This document shows, in pieces, positions 26,639-36,124 of a DNA stretch of 64,000 nt. The translations under genes were made by a program, and so were the position numbers. Source of the DNA: Pseudomonas sp. CCC3.1 (GTDB lineage: Bacteria > Pseudomonadota > Gammaproteobacteria > Pseudomonadales > Pseudomonadaceae); NCBI RefSeq assembly GCF_034347405.1, contig NZ_CP133778.1:2480001-2544000 (forward strand). Reading direction: 5' to 3'. The notes beneath the pieces were generated by a model. It made no database searches. It had not been told where the DNA came from and saw only the letters and a program-made list of their open reading frames with translations. Numbering within the stretch: position 1 is the stretch's first letter; each line of letters starts with the position of its first letter.

Positions 26639-29296
26639 ATGCGCACCGAACAACCGCAAATGATCTACCTGAAGGACTACCAGGCGCCCGAGTACCTGAT
26701 CGACGAGACGCACCTGACCTTCGAGTTGTTCGAGGACCACACACTGGTCCATGCGCAACTGGTGATGCGCCGTAATCCGGAGCGCGGTGCGGGTTTTCCG
26801 GCATTGGTGCTGGACGGACAACAACTGGAACTGCTGTCCGTCCAGCTTGAAGACGCCGACCTGACCTCGGCCGACTATGAGCTGACCGACAGCCACCTGA
26901 CGTTGCATCCGACCACCAAACACTTTGTGGTCGACACCAGCGTCAAGATCCACCCCGAATCCAATACCGCGCTGGAAGGCTTGTACAAGTCCGGCACGAT
27001 GTTCTGCACCCAATGCGAAGCCGAAGGCTTTCGCAAGATCACCTATTACCTCGACCGCCCGGACGTGATGAGCACCTTCACCACCACCGTACTGGCCGAA
27101 CAGCATCGCTACCCGGTCCTGCTGTCCAACGGCAACCCGATTGCCAGTGGCCCCGGTGAAGATGGCCGACACTGGGCAACCTGGGAAGACCCGTTCAAAA
27201 AACCGGCCTACCTGTTTGCCTTGGTCGCGGGAGATCTGTGGTGCGTTGAAGACACCTTCACCACCATGACTGAACGCACCGTCGCGCTGCGCATTTATGT
27301 CGAGCCGGAAAACATCGACAAGTGTCAGCACGCGATGAACAGCCTGAAAAAGTCCATGCGCTGGGACGAAGAAACCTACGGCCGTGAATACGATCTGGAC
27401 ATCTTCATGATCGTGGCCGTCAACGACTTCAACATGGGCGCGATGGAGAACAAGGGTCTCAACATCTTCAACTCCAGCGCCGTGCTGGCCCGCGCCGAAA
27501 CCGCGACCGACGCCGCCCACCAGCGGGTCGAAGCGATTGTTGCCCACGAATACTTCCACAACTGGTCGGGCAACCGCGTGACCTGCCGCGACTGGTTCCA
27601 GTTGTCGCTAAAAGAAGGGTTCACGGTATTTCGCGACTCCGAATTTTCGGCCGACATGAACTCACGCGTGGTCAAGCGAATCCAGGACGTGGCCTTCCTG
27701 CGCACTCACCAGTTCGCTGAAGACGCAGGCCCGATGGCTCACGCGGTGCGCCCTGAGAGCTTTATCGAGATTTCTAACTTCTACACCCTGACGGTGTATG
27801 AGAAGGGCTCAGAAGTGGTGCGCATGCTCCACACCTTGCTCGGTGCAGAAGGCTTCCGCAAAGGTAGCGACCTGTACTTTGAACGCCACGATGGCCAGGC
27901 TGTGACCTGCGATGACTTCATAAAGGCCATGGAAGACGCCAATGGCGCCGACCTGACCCAGTTCAAGCGCTGGTACAGCCAAGCGGGCACCCCGCGTCTG
28001 GCCGTCAGCGAGCAGTATGATGCCGCGCAGAAAACCTACAGCCTGACCTTTGCCCAAAGCTGCCCGCAGACTCCGGATAAAGTTGAGAAGCTGCCGTTTG
28101 TGATTCCGGTCGAACTGGGCCTGCTGAATGCCCAGGGCGATGAACTGGCGCTGCAACTGGCGGGCGAGTCCGTTGCTGCGGGGACTAGCCGCGTGCTGTC
28201 GGTCACAGAAGCTGAGCAGACCTTCACGTTTGTGGGCATCAATGAGCAGCCCGTGGCGTCCTTGCTGCGTGGCTTCTCGGCGCCGGTCAAATTGCAGTTC
28301 GCGTACAGCAGTGACCAGCTGGTGTTCCTGATGCAACACGACACCGATGGTTTCAACCGTTGGGATGCGGGCCAGCAACTGTCTGTGCAAGTGCTGCAAA
28401 CACTGATTGCTCAACACCAGCGTGGCGAAGCGCTGGTCATGGACTCGCGTCTGGTTGAGGCGCTGCGCAGCGTGCTGAACAATCAGCAACTGGATCAGGC
28501 GATGGTCGCTGAAATGCTGTCGCTGCCGGGTGAAGCCTACCTCACTGAAATCAGCGAAGTGGCTGACGTTGAAGCCATTCACGTCGCCCGTGAGTTTGCC
28601 CGCAAGCAACTGGCTGACAGCCTGTTTGACGATCTGTGGGCGCGCTACCAGGCCAACCGTGAGGTGTCCAAAGCCACCCCGTACGTGGCCGAAGCGGAAC
28701 ATTTTGCCCGTCGCAGCCTGCAAAACATTGCCTTGTCGTATCTGAGCCTCAGTGGCAAGCCAGAAGTGTTGGCGGCCACCCTGGAACAGTTCGAGCACAG
28801 CGACAACATGACCGAGCGCCTGACTGCGCTGGCGGTGTTGGTCAACTCGCCGTTTGAAACTGAAAAAGCCGCCGCGCTCGCCAGTTTTGCCGAGCACTTC
28901 AAAGACAACCCGCTGGTCATGGATCAATGGTTCAGCGTGCAGGCAGCCAGCCCGTTGCCGGGTGGTTTGCAGCGCGTTCAGCAACTGATGGAACACCCTG
29001 CGTTCACCCTCAAAAACCCGAACAAAGTCCGGGCGTTGGTGGGGGCATTTGCCGGGCAGAACCTGATCAACTTCCATGCAGCTGATGGTTCGGGCTACCG
29101 CTTCCTGGCGGACCTGGTGATCCAGCTCAATGGCTTCAACCCGCAGATCGCCTCGCGCCAACTGGCACCGTTGACCCGCTGGCGCAAATACGACAGCGCC
29201 CGTCAGGCGCTGATGAAGGCCGAGCTGGAACGCATTCGTAACTCAGGCGAACTGTCGAGTGACGTGTTTGAAGTGGTGAGCAAAAGCCTGGCGTAA
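26639..29296 (+). CDS. pepN: Aminopeptidase N
   Basis: This M1-family zinc aminopeptidase of 885 residues, the usual bacterial PepN length, removes N-terminal residues from peptides in the cytoplasm. GAMEN is at residues 267-271. The zinc site is HEYFH at 303-307 with the third ligand E326 in LSLKEGFTVF. The C-terminal half is the helical superhelix typical of PepN, ending VFEVVSKSLA. It starts 13 bp after the DUF2797 gene, with AGAAGGA as ribosome-binding site, and a REP hairpin follows its stop. Confidence 0.97.
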   Translation: MRTEQPQMIYLKDYQAPEYLIDETHLTFELFEDHTLVHAQLVMRRNPERGAGFPALVLDGQQLELLSVQLEDADLTSADYELTDSHLTLHPTTKHFVVDTSVKIHPESNTALEGLYKSGTMFCTQCEAEGFRKITYYLDRPDVMSTFTTTVLAEQHRYPVLLSNGNPIASGPGEDGRHWATWEDPFKKPAYLFALVAGDLWCVEDTFTTMTERTVALRIYVEPENIDKCQHAMNSLKKSMRWDEETYGREYDLDIFMIVAVNDFNMGAMENKGLNIFNSSAVLARAETATDAAHQRVEAIVAHEYFHNWSGNRVTCRDWFQLSLKEGFTVFRDSEFSADMNSRVVKRIQDVAFLRTHQFAEDAGPMAHAVRPESFIEISNFYTLTVYEKGSEVVRMLHTLLGAEGFRKGSDLYFERHDGQAVTCDDFIKAMEDANGADLTQFKRWYSQAGTPRLAVSEQYDAAQKTYSLTFAQSCPQTPDKVEKLPFVIPVELGLLNAQGDELALQLAGESVAAGTSRVLSVTEAEQTFTFVGINEQPVASLLRGFSAPVKLQFAYSSDQLVFLMQHDTDGFNRWDAGQQLSVQVLQTLIAQHQRGEALVMDSRLVEALRSVLNNQQLDQAMVAEMLSLPGEAYLTEISEVADVEAIHVAREFARKQLADSLFDDLWARYQANREVSKATPYVAEAEHFARRSLQNIALSYLSLSGKPEVLAATLEQFEHSDNMTERLTALAVLVNSPFETEKAAALASFAEHFKDNPLVMDQWFSVQAASPLPGGLQRVQQLMEHPAFTLKNPNKVRALVGAFAGQNLINFHAADGSGYRFLADLVIQLNGFNPQIASRQLAPLTRWRKYDSARQALMKAELERIRNSGELSSDVFEVVSKSLA

Positions 29297-29310
29297 AACC
29301 TGCTAATCCG

Positions 29311-29379
29311 TGTAGGAGCGAGCTTGCCTCGCGATCTTTTGATCTTTTAAAAGCTCGCGAGACAAGCTCGCTCCTACAG
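29311..29379. repeat. REP pair, TGTAGGAGCGAGCTTG type
   Basis: Inverted arms (start TGTAGGAGCGAGCTTGCCTC, end 29379) lie between convergent pepN and the GntR-family gene. The left arm has a duplicated GATCTTTT and the right arm has AGCTCGCG in place of GATCGCG, so the hairpin is slightly decayed. Confidence 0.85.
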
Positions 29380-29381
29380 GG

Positions 29382-30110
29382 CTAGTTCGTTATTCCAATA
29401 TCCCGCCCCAACACCACATCCAGTGCCGTGCGCGCATCATCCAGTTGCACCAGCGTGGCATGCTGTGCGCCCAGTGCGTCGTGGTTCTCAATAGCCGTCA
29501 AAATCGCTTTGTGCCGAGGCAACGCCAACTCATGCAGGTTGGGCCGTTGATTAGAGTGCTTCAACGCTTCACGCAACGCCAGCGACAGCATGTTGCACAG
29601 ATTGGCCAGCAAATCATTGTGGGTCGCATCCGCAATACGGCTATGAAAATCCAGATCTGGCTGCAACAGCGCCTCGGGGCTCTGTGCCTTTTCCATGCGC
29701 TCGTAGGCTTCGCGGATCGAGGCCACATCCTCATCGGTTGCATGTTGAGCGGCGAGGGCGGCGACTGCCGGTTCGATAATGCTGCGCACACTGGTCAGCA
29801 AGGCAAAAAACTCATTTTGCGGTGAGCTTTGCATCAGCCAGTGCAGCACATCGGGGTCGAGCATGTGCCATTCGCGTCGAGCTTTGACCACCGTGCCAAC
29901 GCGGGGTTTGGAATACACCAGACCTTTGGCCACTAACACGCGGGTGGCTTCACGCAGCACCGGACGGCTGACCGCATATTCTTCGCAGAGCAAGGCTTCA
30001 GCGGGCAATTTGTCATCGGGTTTAAAACGCCCGGAAACAATCTGCATGCCGAGTTCTTGAACGATGCGCGCATGCATGCTTTTGCGCTCGGAGGGCTGAC
30101 GATAATCCAT
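29382..30110 (-). CDS. GntR-family regulator, FadR subfamily
   Basis: The 242-residue regulator has an N-terminal winged helix (HARIVQELGMQIVSGRFKPD, then LCEEYAVSRPVLREATRVLV as recognition helix) and a C-terminal FCD ligand domain (from about residue 90; metal-binding residues in DLDFHSRIADATHN and in LPRHKAILTAIE). FCD proteins sense small acids, often sugar-acid pathway intermediates, and usually repress. It lies 148 bp downstream of the dehydratase, on the same strand. Two exact copies of the TNGTNNNACNA FadR-type operator lie in the dehydratase/transporter promoter region, so it probably controls this cluster. Confidence 0.87.
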   Translation of the reverse strand: MDYRQPSERKSMHARIVQELGMQIVSGRFKPDDKLPAEALLCEEYAVSRPVLREATRVLVAKGLVYSKPRVGTVVKARREWHMLDPDVLHWLMQSSPQNEFFALLTSVRSIIEPAVAALAAQHATDEDVASIREAYERMEKAQSPEALLQPDLDFHSRIADATHNDLLANLCNMLSLALREALKHSNQRPNLHELALPRHKAILTAIENHDALGAQHATLVQLDDARTALDVVLGRDIGITN

Positions 30111-30213
30111 TGGGCGCGAGTCGATCCTGTCGGTGAAAAGCGTCGATCATAACAGGCGCCGCCTAAACCCGCGCCTGGCGCGCTCTGGTTGAAATAGCTG
30201 GGTAGCTTGATTT

Positions 30214-30251
30214 GGCAGCGAAGCCGCGTATAGGGACGCAGCCTCGCTGCC
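30214..30251. repeat. Stem-loop after the dehydratase gene
   Basis: GGCAGCGA (from 30214) pairs with TCGCTGCC (to 30251), and inner bases including GCGT/ACGC extend the stem. It follows the dehydratase stop by 8 nt. There is no T-run on the minus-strand exit side, so it is a hairpin or REP-like element rather than a classic terminator. The rest of 30111-30258 holds no gene. Confidence 0.55.
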
Positions 30252-30258
30252 CGCACGG

Positions 30259-31995
30259 TTAGTGCGAGTGACGCGGTACTTCTGAGCCACGGCAGCCGAC
30301 CAGAAAGTCGAAGTCGCAGCCTTGGTCGGCCTGCATCACATGGTCGATGTACAGCTGGCGATAGCCGCCGATCAGCAGGTTTTTAGGCGGCTCGATATCG
30401 GCAAGGCGCGCGGCCAGTTCGGCGTCGCTGATGTCCAGATGCAAACGCCCGCTGTGGCAATCCAGTTCAATCCAGTCGCCTTCCTGCACGGCCGCCAAAG
30501 GCCCGCCAGCAGCGGCTTCCGGGGCGACGTGCAAGACCACGGTGCCGTACGCGGTGCCGCTCATGCGGGCATCCGAGATACGCACCATGTCGGTCACGCC
30601 CTGGGCCAGCAGTTTGGCGGGCAAGCCCATGTTGCCGACCTCGGCCATGCCCGGATAACCCTTGGGTCCGCAGTTTTTCATCACCAGAATCGAATCGGCC
30701 GTAACGTCAAGCTCCGGGTCGTTGATGCGTGCCTTGTACATGTCGAAGTTTTCAAACACGACCGCTTGCCCACGATGCTTCATCAAGGCAGGAGTAGCCG
30801 CTGAGGGCTTGAGCACCGCGCCCAGTGGCGCCAGGTTGCCGCGTAATACGCAGATGCCGCCATCGGCCACCAGCGGATTTTCAATGGCGCGGATGACTTC
30901 GTCGTCGCCATAGATCGGTGAGTTCTTAACGTTTTCCCACAGGCTTTGGCCGTTGACGGTCAGGGCGTTCGGGTGCGGGATCAGGTTGTTTTCGCCCAAG
31001 CGGCGCAGCACCGCAGGCAGCCCGCCCGCGTAATAGAACTCTTCCATCAGGAAGCGCCCTGAAGGCTGCAAGTCAACGAGGGTCGGGGTGCCACGGCCGA
31101 TGCGGGTCCAGTCGTCCAGCTCAAGATCGACGCCGATGCGCCCAGCAATGGCTTTAAGGTGGATCACCGCGTTGGTCGAGCCGCCGATGGCCGCATTGAC
31201 CCGGATCGCGTTTTCAAAGGCTTCTTTGGTCAGTACTTTGGACAGACGCAAGTCTTCACGCACCATCTGCACGGCACGCATGCCAGACATGTGGGCCAGG
31301 ACATAGCGGCGCGAATCGACTGCCGGAATGGCGGCATTGTGCGGTAGGGACGTGCCCAGCGCTTCCGCCATGCAGGCCATGGTTGAGGCGGTGCCCATGG
31401 TGTTACAGGTGCCTGCCGAGCGTGACATGCCGGCTTCGGCGGACAGGAATTCGTCGAGGCTGATATTGCCTGCCTTGTACGATTCGTGCATTTGCCAAAC
31501 GATGGTACCGGCGCCGATGTCTTTGCCTTTGTGCTTGCCGTTGAGCATGGGGCCGCCAGTGACCACGATGGCGGGCACGTCGCAACTCGCAGCACCCATC
31601 AACAGGGCCGGGGTAGTTTTATCGCAGCCGGTCAACAGCACCACGCCGTCAATCGGGTTACCACGAATGGCTTCTTCCACGTCCATGCTCGCCAGGTTGC
31701 GCGTCAGCATGGCGGTCGGGCGCAAGTTGGATTCGCCATTGGAGAACACCGGAAACTCCACCGGGAACCCCCCGGCCTCAATCACACCGCGTTTGACGTG
31801 TTCTGCAATGGTGCGGAAGTGGGCGTTGCACGGGGTCAGCTCAGACCAGGTGTTGCAGATACCAATGATCGGTTTGCCTTGGAACTGATGGTCGGCAATG
31901 CCTTGGTTCTTCATCCAACTGCGGTACATGAAGCCGTTTTTATCCGCGCTGCCAAACCATTGGGCGGAACGCAGGGGAGGGGTTTTATCAGACAT
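30259..31995 (-). CDS. IlvD/Edd-family sugar-acid dehydratase (probable L-arabonate/D-xylonate dehydratase)
   Basis: This 578-residue Fe-S dehydratase converts an aldonate to a 2-keto-3-deoxyaldonate. The three cluster Cys are C56 (NTWSELTPCNAH), C124 (LLTGCDKTTPA) and C197 (SAGTCNTMGTA), in the spacing of the structurally known L-arabinonate dehydratase of Rhizobium. The carbamylated or Mg-binding region GGSTNAVIHLKAIAGR and the C-terminal SDARMSGTAYGTVVLHVAPE are intact. The length matches the sugar-acid branch. Neighbouring AraD1-type and semialdehyde dehydrogenase genes point to a five-carbon acid; a six-carbon substrate such as galactonate cannot be excluded. Confidence 0.88.
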   Translation of the reverse strand: MSDKTPPLRSAQWFGSADKNGFMYRSWMKNQGIADHQFQGKPIIGICNTWSELTPCNAHFRTIAEHVKRGVIEAGGFPVEFPVFSNGESNLRPTAMLTRNLASMDVEEAIRGNPIDGVVLLTGCDKTTPALLMGAASCDVPAIVVTGGPMLNGKHKGKDIGAGTIVWQMHESYKAGNISLDEFLSAEAGMSRSAGTCNTMGTASTMACMAEALGTSLPHNAAIPAVDSRRYVLAHMSGMRAVQMVREDLRLSKVLTKEAFENAIRVNAAIGGSTNAVIHLKAIAGRIGVDLELDDWTRIGRGTPTLVDLQPSGRFLMEEFYYAGGLPAVLRRLGENNLIPHPNALTVNGQSLWENVKNSPIYGDDEVIRAIENPLVADGGICVLRGNLAPLGAVLKPSAATPALMKHRGQAVVFENFDMYKARINDPELDVTADSILVMKNCGPKGYPGMAEVGNMGLPAKLLAQGVTDMVRISDARMSGTAYGTVVLHVAPEAAAGGPLAAVQEGDWIELDCHSGRLHLDISDAELAARLADIEPPKNLLIGGYRQLYIDHVMQADQGCDFDFLVGCRGSEVPRHSH

Positions 31996-32009
31996 GGCAG
32001 GCTCTCTTA

Positions 32010-32093
32010 TTGTATGACTAATACGTTTTGATGAGCCTAAATTAGCCTTAATAAAGCCTTAATGGAAGAGTTGTTGGTTAAATAGTATTACTA
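32010..32093. promoter_or_regulatory. Two FadR-type operators in the divergent promoter region
   Basis: TTGTATGACTA (32010-32020) and TAGTATTACTA (32083-32093) both fit TNGTNNNACNA, the pattern bound by FadR-subfamily GntR proteins. The second is a perfect palindrome and extends to 13 bp (ATAGTATTACTAT). They lie in the 190-bp AT-rich gap between the divergent dehydratase and MFS genes. The first is 15 bp upstream of the dehydratase start and the second 93 bp upstream of the transporter start. The GntR gene at 29382-30110 is the obvious binder (inference). Confidence 0.65.
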
Positions 32094-32185
32094 TATAGTC
32101 CGTCCGACTGAGAGCTGATCCTGGTGCCTGCGCACCTGAGGCCACTCCAGAGGTGCCATAACAAAAACAATGGGAGACCCATCTC

Positions 32186-33508
32186 ATGAGCCAGGAACTC
32201 CGGCTTATTCGTCGTATTACGCTCAAACTCATTCCGTTTCTGATTCTGCTCTACCTGATTGCTTACGTAGACCGCTCTGCTGTGGGCTTTGCCAAGCTGC
32301 ACATGGGCGCCGACATCGGCATTGGTGATGCGGCTTACGGTCTGGGCGCAGGGCTGTTTTTTATCGGTTACTTTCTGATGGAAATCCCCAGCAACCTGAT
32401 GCTTGAGCGTTTCGGCGCCCGGCGCTGGTTCGCCAGAATCATGCTGACCTGGGGCGCTATCACCATTGGCATGGCCTTTGTACAAGGCGCGCACAGCTTC
32501 TATGTGATGCGCTTTTTGCTGGGTGTGGCCGAGGCGGGCTTCTTCCCTGGGGTGCTGTATTACATCACTCAGTGGTTTCCGGTACGCCACCGCGGCAAGA
32601 TTCTGGGGCTGTTTATCCTCTCGCAACCCATCGCCATGATGATTACCGGACCCGTGTCTGGCGGCTTGCTTGGCATGGACGGCGTGCTCGGTCTGCACGG
32701 CTGGCAATGGCTGTTTATCGTGATCGGGATGCCCGCCATTCTGTTGACCTGGCCGGTGCTGCGTTACTTGCCGGATGGCCCGCAACAGGTCAAATGGATG
32801 GACCAGCGCGAGAAGGACTGGCTGGTCGGTGAGCTTGAAAAAGACTTGAAGGAGTATGGCCAGACCCGCCACGGCAACCCGCTGCATGCCCTCAAAGACA
32901 AGCGTGTATTGCTGCTCGCGTTGTTCTATCTGCCTGTGACCCTGAGCATTTATGGCCTGGGCCTGTGGTTGCCGACGCTGATCAAACAGTTTGGCGGCAG
33001 CGACTTGACCACCGGGTTTGTGTCCTCGGTGCCGTACATCTTCGGCATCATCGGCCTGCTGTTTATCCCGCGCAGTTCCGACCGTTTGAATGACCGCTAC
33101 GGTCACTTGGCGGTGCTGTATGTGTTGGGTGCAATCGGCTTGTTCTGCAGTGCGTGGTCGACCGTTCCAGCGTTGCAATTGGCGGCGTTGTGTCTGGTGG
33201 CATTCTCTCTGTTTTCCTGCACGGCGATCTTCTGGACGTTGCCGGGTCGCTTCTTTGCTGGCGCCAGTGCGGCGGCGGGGATTGCCCTGATCAACTCGGT
33301 CGGCAACCTGGGCGGCTATATCGGCCCGTTCGTGATCGGGGCGCTCAAGGAATACACCGGCAACCTGGCTTCGGGCCTGTATTTCCTGTCGGGCGTCATG
33401 GTGTTCGGATTGCTCCTCACCGGGGTGGTGTACCGCCTGCTTGAGCGTAAACACGCACTCAAATCCAGCGATTTTGCTGCTAGTGCCCGTCCGGCCAGCC
33501 AACGCTGA
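32186..33508 (+). CDS. MFS transporter, anion:cation symporter family (sugar-acid uptake)
   Basis: This 440-residue, 12-helix inner-membrane transporter has ACS-family signatures: the N-terminal LIPFLILLYLIAYVDRSAVG, GYFLMEIPSNLMLERFGARR between helices 2 and 3, and GVAEAGFFPGVLYYITQWFP in helix 4-5. Relatives (GudP, ExuT, GarP, phthalate transporters) import sugar acids with protons. Its position between a sugar-acid dehydratase and the AraD1-type gene suggests aldonate uptake, giving the cell an entry point that bypasses the sugar dehydrogenase. GGGAGA lies 9 nt before the ATG. Confidence 0.85.
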   Translation: MSQELRLIRRITLKLIPFLILLYLIAYVDRSAVGFAKLHMGADIGIGDAAYGLGAGLFFIGYFLMEIPSNLMLERFGARRWFARIMLTWGAITIGMAFVQGAHSFYVMRFLLGVAEAGFFPGVLYYITQWFPVRHRGKILGLFILSQPIAMMITGPVSGGLLGMDGVLGLHGWQWLFIVIGMPAILLTWPVLRYLPDGPQQVKWMDQREKDWLVGELEKDLKEYGQTRHGNPLHALKDKRVLLLALFYLPVTLSIYGLGLWLPTLIKQFGGSDLTTGFVSSVPYIFGIIGLLFIPRSSDRLNDRYGHLAVLYVLGAIGLFCSAWSTVPALQLAALCLVAFSLFSCTAIFWTLPGRFFAGASAAAGIALINSVGNLGGYIGPFVIGALKEYTGNLASGLYFLSGVMVFGLLLTGVVYRLLERKHALKSSDFAASARPASQR

Positions 33509-33528
33509 ATCGAATTTCAAGAGAGAGA

Positions 33529-34527
33529 ATGACTATGCGTTTAGTACAGTTTGAATTGAACAACGGTGAGCGACGCGTCGGCGTGGTGGAGGCGGGTCAG
33601 GTGCGTGAAGTGCAGGGCGCAACCAGCGTGCGTGAGCTCGCACTGGCGGCGATTGAGGCGTCTGTCGGCCTGGCGCAGCAGGTGCAAGCGCAGGGGCTGG
33701 GCGAGACGCATGACTACCAGGCATTGCTGAGCGAGTTGCGCATTTTGCCGCCACTGGATCATCCGGATCCAGCTCACATGCTGATCAGCGGCACTGGCCT
33801 GACACATCTGGGCAGCGCCTCGGCGCGCGACAAAATGCATCAGCAGGCGGGCGACGAAGCCACGCTGACCGACACCATGCGCATCTTCAAATGGGGTGTA
33901 GAAGGCGGTAAGCCGGCTGCCGGGCAGGCGGGTGTGCAACCGGAATGGTTCTATAAAGGCGATGGCAGCACGGTGGTGCGCCCCGGTGCGGCGTTTCCTC
34001 TGCCGCCATTTGCTGAAGATGCCGGTGAAGAGCCGGAGATTGGCGGCCTTTATGTGATTGGTCACGACGGCAAGCCTTACCGGCTGGGCTTTGCGGTGGG
34101 CAACGAGTTCTCTGACCATGTGATGGAGCGCAAGAACTACCTGTACCTGGCTCATTCCAAACTGCGCAGTTGCTCGTTTGGCCCGGAACTGCGCGTCGGT
34201 GAGTTGCCGCAGCATCTGGCGGGCCGCAGCCGAATCATCCGTGACGGCGAGGTGCTGTGGGAGAACGAGTTCCTTAGTGGTGAGGCCAATATGTGCCACA
34301 GCCTGGAAAATCTTGAATATCACCACTTCAAATACAGCCAGTTCCTGCGTCCGGGTGATGTGCATATCCACTTCTTCGGCACCGCCACCCTGTCGTTTGG
34401 CGATGGCATTCGCACGCAACCGGGCGACCGGTTTGAAATCAGCCAGGCCGAATTCGGAGCCCCGCTGATCAATGGCATTCAACCTGTCGACGCAGTGTTC
34501 AACCCCGGCGCGATTGGCACACTTTAA
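33529..34527 (+). CDS. AraD1-family 2-keto-3-deoxy-aldonate dehydratase (FAH fold)
   Basis: The 332-residue protein has a fumarylacetoacetase-like fold. Landmarks are DHPDPAHMLISGTGLTHLGS, FKWGVEGGKP, an acidic metal site near DAGEEPEIGGLYVI, GFAVGNEFSDHVMERKNYLY and HIHFFGTATLSFGDG. By family the reaction is 2-keto-3-deoxy-L-arabinonate (or the xylonate form) to alpha-ketoglutarate semialdehyde, which the next enzyme oxidises. It lies 20 bp after the MFS gene and 13 bp before the dehydrogenase. Two candidate ATGs lie six bases apart (33529 and 33535); the AAGAGAGAGA stretch is better spaced for the second. Confidence 0.83.
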   Translation: MTMRLVQFELNNGERRVGVVEAGQVREVQGATSVRELALAAIEASVGLAQQVQAQGLGETHDYQALLSELRILPPLDHPDPAHMLISGTGLTHLGSASARDKMHQQAGDEATLTDTMRIFKWGVEGGKPAAGQAGVQPEWFYKGDGSTVVRPGAAFPLPPFAEDAGEEPEIGGLYVIGHDGKPYRLGFAVGNEFSDHVMERKNYLYLAHSKLRSCSFGPELRVGELPQHLAGRSRIIRDGEVLWENEFLSGEANMCHSLENLEYHHFKYSQFLRPGDVHIHFFGTATLSFGDGIRTQPGDRFEISQAEFGAPLINGIQPVDAVFNPGAIGTL

Positions 34528-34540
34528 AAGGGACAAGGTT

Positions 34541-36124
34541 ATGACTCAGATCCTCGGTCACAATTACATCGGCGGCCAACGCAGCGCCGAAGGCAGCGTT
34601 ATCGTCAAGAGTGTCGATGCCACGAGCGGCGAAACCCTGGCCTATGACTTTCATCAAGCCACGCCGGGTGAAGTGGACCGCGCCGCCAAGGCGGCTGCCA
34701 GCGCTTACCCGCGCTTTCGTGCGCTGAGCGCTGAACGACGCGCCGAATTTCTCGACGCCATCGCTGATGAGCTGGATGCGCTGGGTGATGAGTTTGTCGC
34801 CCTCGTGTGCCGCGAAACGGCGTTGCCAGCGGGGCGCATCCAGGGTGAGCGTGGCCGCACCAGCGGGCAAATGCGCCTGTTCGCCAAGGTACTGCGCCGC
34901 GGTGATTTTTATGGCGCGCGGATTGATCAGGCGTTACCGGATCGTGCGCCATTGCCGCGCCCGGATTTACGCCAGTACCGCATTGGCCTGGGGCCGGTGG
35001 CGGTGTTTGGTGCGAGCAATTTCCCTCTGGCATTTTCCACCGCCGGGGGCGACACCGCTTCGGCGCTGGCCGCCGGTTGCCCGGTGGTGTTCAAGGCCCA
35101 CAGCGGGCACATGGCCACGGCTGAATGGGTGGCGGATGCGCTGATGCGTGCCGCTGAACGTACGGGTATGCCGGGTGGCGTGTTCAACATGATTTATGGT
35201 TCCGGGGTCGGCGAAGCACTGGTCAAACACCCGGCCATTCAGGCAGTGGGGTTTACCGGGTCGCTGCACGGCGGCCGTGCGCTGTGCGACATGGCCGCAG
35301 CACGACCTCAGCCCATTCCGGTATTCGCCGAAATGTCGAGCATCAACCCGGTGATTATCCTGCCGCAGGCATTGACGGTACGCAGCGCCACCATCGCCCG
35401 AGAGCTGGCCGCGTCGGTGGTGCAAGGTTGCGGGCAGTTCTGCACCAACCCCGGTCTGGTCATCGGCATCCAATCTCCTGCGTTTACGGCATTCATCGAG
35501 CAATTGGCCGGGCAAATCAGCGAGCAGCCAGCGCAGACCATGCTCAATGCAGGCACTTTGCGCAGTTATGGCAAAGGCGTGGAGGCGTTGCTCGGCCATG
35601 CGCGCATCGAGCACGTGGCGGGGCAGCCGCAGCAGGGCAATCAGGCCCGGCCACAGCTGTTCAAGGCCGATGCCAGCCTGTTGCTGGACGGCGATGAGGT
35701 GTTGCAAGAGGAAGTTTTTGGCCCGACCACTGTCATCATTGAAGTGGCCGATCAGGCCCAGCTCAGTGCCGCCATCAACGGTTTGCGCGGGCAACTGACT
35801 GCCACGCTGATCGGTGAGTCAGCCGACTTCGAATCGTTCAGTGAGCTGACTGCGCTGCTGGAGCAAAAAGTCGGACGCGTGCTGCTCAACGGCTACCCGA
35901 CGGGTGTTGAGGTGTGCGATTCGATGGTCCATGGCGGCCCGTACCCGGCAACGTCTGATGCCCGAGGCACCTCGGTGGGAACCTTGGCCATCGATCGTTT
36001 CCTGCGTCCGGTGTGTCTCCAGAATTACCCTGACAGCCTGTTGCCCGATGTGTTGAAAAATGCGAACCCGCTGGGCATTCAGCGCTTGGTGGACGGTCAG
36101 TTCACCAACCGCTCAATCGGCTGA
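34541..36124 (+). CDS. Alpha-ketoglutarate semialdehyde dehydrogenase (NADP+-type aldehyde dehydrogenase)
   Basis: The 527-residue aldehyde dehydrogenase oxidises 2,5-dioxopentanoate to 2-oxoglutarate, the last step of non-phosphorylative pentose routes. The catalytic Cys is C301 in QGCGQFCTNPGLV and the general base is E264 in VFAEMSSINP. The nucleotide-binding region has VFGASNFPLAFSTAGGDTAS and AVGFTGSLHGGRAL. It is longer than the roughly 480-residue SSADH type and fits the KGSADH group seen in sugar-acid clusters. ATG 34541 has GGGACAAGG upstream. A strong 8-bp stem (36151-36180) follows its stop. Confidence 0.88.
   Translation: MTQILGHNYIGGQRSAEGSVIVKSVDATSGETLAYDFHQATPGEVDRAAKAAASAYPRFRALSAERRAEFLDAIADELDALGDEFVALVCRETALPAGRIQGERGRTSGQMRLFAKVLRRGDFYGARIDQALPDRAPLPRPDLRQYRIGLGPVAVFGASNFPLAFSTAGGDTASALAAGCPVVFKAHSGHMATAEWVADALMRAAERTGMPGGVFNMIYGSGVGEALVKHPAIQAVGFTGSLHGGRALCDMAAARPQPIPVFAEMSSINPVIILPQALTVRSATIARELAASVVQGCGQFCTNPGLVIGIQSPAFTAFIEQLAGQISEQPAQTMLNAGTLRSYGKGVEALLGHARIEHVAGQPQQGNQARPQLFKADASLLLDGDEVLQEEVFGPTTVIIEVADQAQLSAAINGLRGQLTATLIGESADFESFSELTALLEQKVGRVLLNGYPTGVEVCDSMVHGGPYPATSDARGTSVGTLAIDRFLRPVCLQNYPDSLLPDVLKNANPLGIQRLVDGQFTNRSIG

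Noticed and set aside
27809..29161. 450-residue open frame antisense to pepN
   Set aside because: Opposite-strand shadow of a high-GC gene; pepN is unmistakable and the antisense product shows no domain.
30214..30251. Rho-independent terminator for the dehydratase gene
   Set aside because: The stem is good but there is no T-run on the exit side in the minus direction, so I list it only as a stem-loop.
32078..33520. 480-residue open frame antisense to the MFS transporter
   Set aside because: It lies wholly opposite a clear ACS-family transporter, is rich in Gln/His/Arg as expected for a complement of membrane-protein codons, and has no recognisable domain.
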